This document shows positions 6,452-7,668 of a DNA stretch of 7,668 nt, in pieces (position 1 is the stretch's first letter; each line of letters opens with the position of its first letter). The stretch is from Tissierellia bacterium (GTDB taxonomy: Bacteria; Bacillota; Clostridia; Tissierellales; Dethiosulfatibacteraceae). The stretch lies in the NCBI GenBank assembly GCA_007116605.1, contig SKID01000187.1, positions 1-7,668 on the forward strand, in the 5' to 3' direction. The position numbers and the translations under genes were made by a program. The notes under the pieces are model-generated. The model was not told the origin of the DNA. It saw only the letters and a program-made list of their open reading frames with translations, and made no database searches.

Positions 6452-7666
6452 ATGCCACAATTTGCTTACAAAGCCATTACCCAAAAGGGAAAAACTGTAT
6501 CTGGTAAAATAACGGCAAACAATTCACTTGAGGCTAAAGATGCTTTAAAAGAAAAAAATCTATACCCTCTAGAAGTTTTAGAAGCCAGCCAAAAAGACGA
6601 TGTATCTGCTATCCTAGCTAGATATACCAGAATAAAAAGCAAAGATTTCTCGTTTTTTTGTCGTCAATTTTATGCCATGACCAATGCAGGCATTCCAATT
6701 ACTCAGACATTAGATATTATTCAACAACAAACGCAAAAATTAAAATTTAGAAAAATTATTTTTGATGTGAATGAACAACTGCAAAAAGGATACACTTTTT
6801 CTGAAGCCCTAAAGCAAAACGCTGATATTTTTCCACCCATTATGATCAACTTAGTAGAAGCTGGAGAAGTGAGTGGTAATCTAGATGAAATCATGGACCG
6901 ATTATCGACTCATTTTGACAAAGAAAATAAAATTCAAAACAAAATTAAAGCAGCGATGATTTATCCCATCGTATTATTACTAGTGACAATAGTAGTGGTG
7001 GTGTTTTTACTAACAGTAGTCATGCCTACTTTTTTAGGCATGTTTCAAGGATCGGGAACCCCTTTACCAGGCCCGACACGATTATTATTAGCTATGAGTG
7101 ATGCCTTAAGAAATCAATGGTATTTATTTATTGCTGGAATTTTATTAATTCTTTTGATTTGGACACTCTTAAATAAAAACGAAAAGTTTAGAATTTTTAA
7201 CGCCAAAACAAAACTAAAAAGGATTCCAGTCATTAGAGGCATGAACCTGATGCTAGTGACAAGCCGTTTTGCTAGAACCATGTCCATATTGTCAAGGTCA
7301 GGGGTAGAAATGCTCACTTCTATTGAAATCACAGGACGGGTCATAGGTAATGAATTTGTGGCAGTTAAATTGTTTCAAGTTTCAGAAGATGTGAAAAAAG
7401 GCGTCAATATCTCAAGTCCCCTAAAGCGTTATGATATTTTTCCCCCCATGCTATCAGCAATGGTTAAAATAGGAGAAGACTCAGGGTCCTTAGACGATAT
7501 TTTAGATAAAACAGCTACCTTCTACGAAGAAGAACTAGAAGCAGCCATTCAAAGAGTCATGGCTCTTATTGAACCAGGCATGATATTAATCATGGGTGTC
7601 ATTGTTGGCTTTATCGTCATCGCCATGCTCATGCCTATGTTTGATATGGTGACCACAATAAGATAA
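6452..7666 (+). CDS. pilC: Type IV pilus inner-membrane platform protein PilC
   Basis: PilC (GspF family) is the polytopic membrane platform that links the PilB and PilT motors to the growing pilus. The 404-residue product has the expected plan. A short N-terminal segment starts MPQFAYKAITQKGKTVSGKI. The first T2SF cytoplasmic domain spans about 67-168, with the conserved NLVEAGEVSGNLDEIM at 133-148. Membrane segments lie at about 171-192 and 223-240. The second T2SF domain, about 268-370, repeats the theme as MVKIGEDSGSLDDIL (337-351), and a last membrane helix covers about 373-393. The C-terminal MPMFDMVTTIR is typical of the family. A G-rich ribosome binding site (AAAGGGGGG, 6438-6446) lies five bases before the ATG. 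The stop codon is two bases from the window end, so the gene is complete. Pilin genes probably follow outside the window. Confidence 0.95.
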   Translation: MPQFAYKAITQKGKTVSGKITANNSLEAKDALKEKNLYPLEVLEASQKDDVSAILARYTRIKSKDFSFFCRQFYAMTNAGIPITQTLDIIQQQTQKLKFRKIIFDVNEQLQKGYTFSEALKQNADIFPPIMINLVEAGEVSGNLDEIMDRLSTHFDKENKIQNKIKAAMIYPIVLLLVTIVVVVFLLTVVMPTFLGMFQGSGTPLPGPTRLLLAMSDALRNQWYLFIAGILLILLIWTLLNKNEKFRIFNAKTKLKRIPVIRGMNLMLVTSRFARTMSILSRSGVEMLTSIEITGRVIGNEFVAVKLFQVSEDVKKGVNISSPLKRYDIFPPMLSAMVKIGEDSGSLDDILDKTATFYEEELEAAIQRVMALIEPGMILIMGVIVGFIVIAMLMPMFDMVTTIR

Positions 7667-7668
7667 AA

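Noticed and set aside
7114..7344. Minus-strand open frame of 76 codons inside pilC
   Set aside because: It is antisense to a membrane segment and the second cytoplasmic domain of PilC; nothing supports translation.

Overview
The window reads as chromosomal DNA of a low-GC Gram-positive bacterium, most likely of the class Clostridia. The A/T-rich codons, the strong Shine-Dalgarno sequences (AAAGGAGG, AGGTGATC), the gene order mltG-trmR-U32-udk known from Bacillus subtilis (yrrL-yrrM-yrrN/O-udk), and a Gram-positive type IV pilus cluster all point that way. No genus can be named from the sequence alone. All convincing genes lie on the + strand.

Region 1 (2-3284) is a tightly packed housekeeping operon. 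It holds the 3' part of the endolytic murein transglycosylase gene mltG, a SAM-dependent tRNA methyltransferase (TrmR type, TTG start), a U32-family tRNA hydroxylation protein (TrhP type) and uridine kinase (udk). TrhP and TrmR are expected to act one after the other on wobble uridine 34 of tRNA: TrhP makes 5-hydroxyuridine and TrmR methylates it to 5-methoxyuridine. Genes abut or overlap: the mltG stop codon lies inside the trmR ribosome binding site, and trhP and udk share an ATGA overlap.

Region 2 (3285-3674) is a 390-base gap without an intact gene. It holds a nested inverted repeat with a perfect 12-bp outer stem, a second imperfect inverted repeat, what looks like the decayed 5' end of a small membrane-protein gene on the minus strand, and a plausible extended -10 promoter for the downstream operon.

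Region 3 (3675-7666) is the start of a type IV pilus operon: pilB (extension ATPase), pilT (retraction ATPase) and pilC (inner-membrane platform). Gaps are 13-16 bases and each gene has its own ribosome binding site. PilB carries a full two-motif MshEN-type N-terminal domain, which suggests direct control of pilus extension by cyclic di-GMP. Pilin and prepilin peptidase genes are not present and would be expected beyond the right edge.

No wholly new system is visible. The points most worth a second look are the c-di-GMP-type domain of PilB and the structured, decayed intergenic region.
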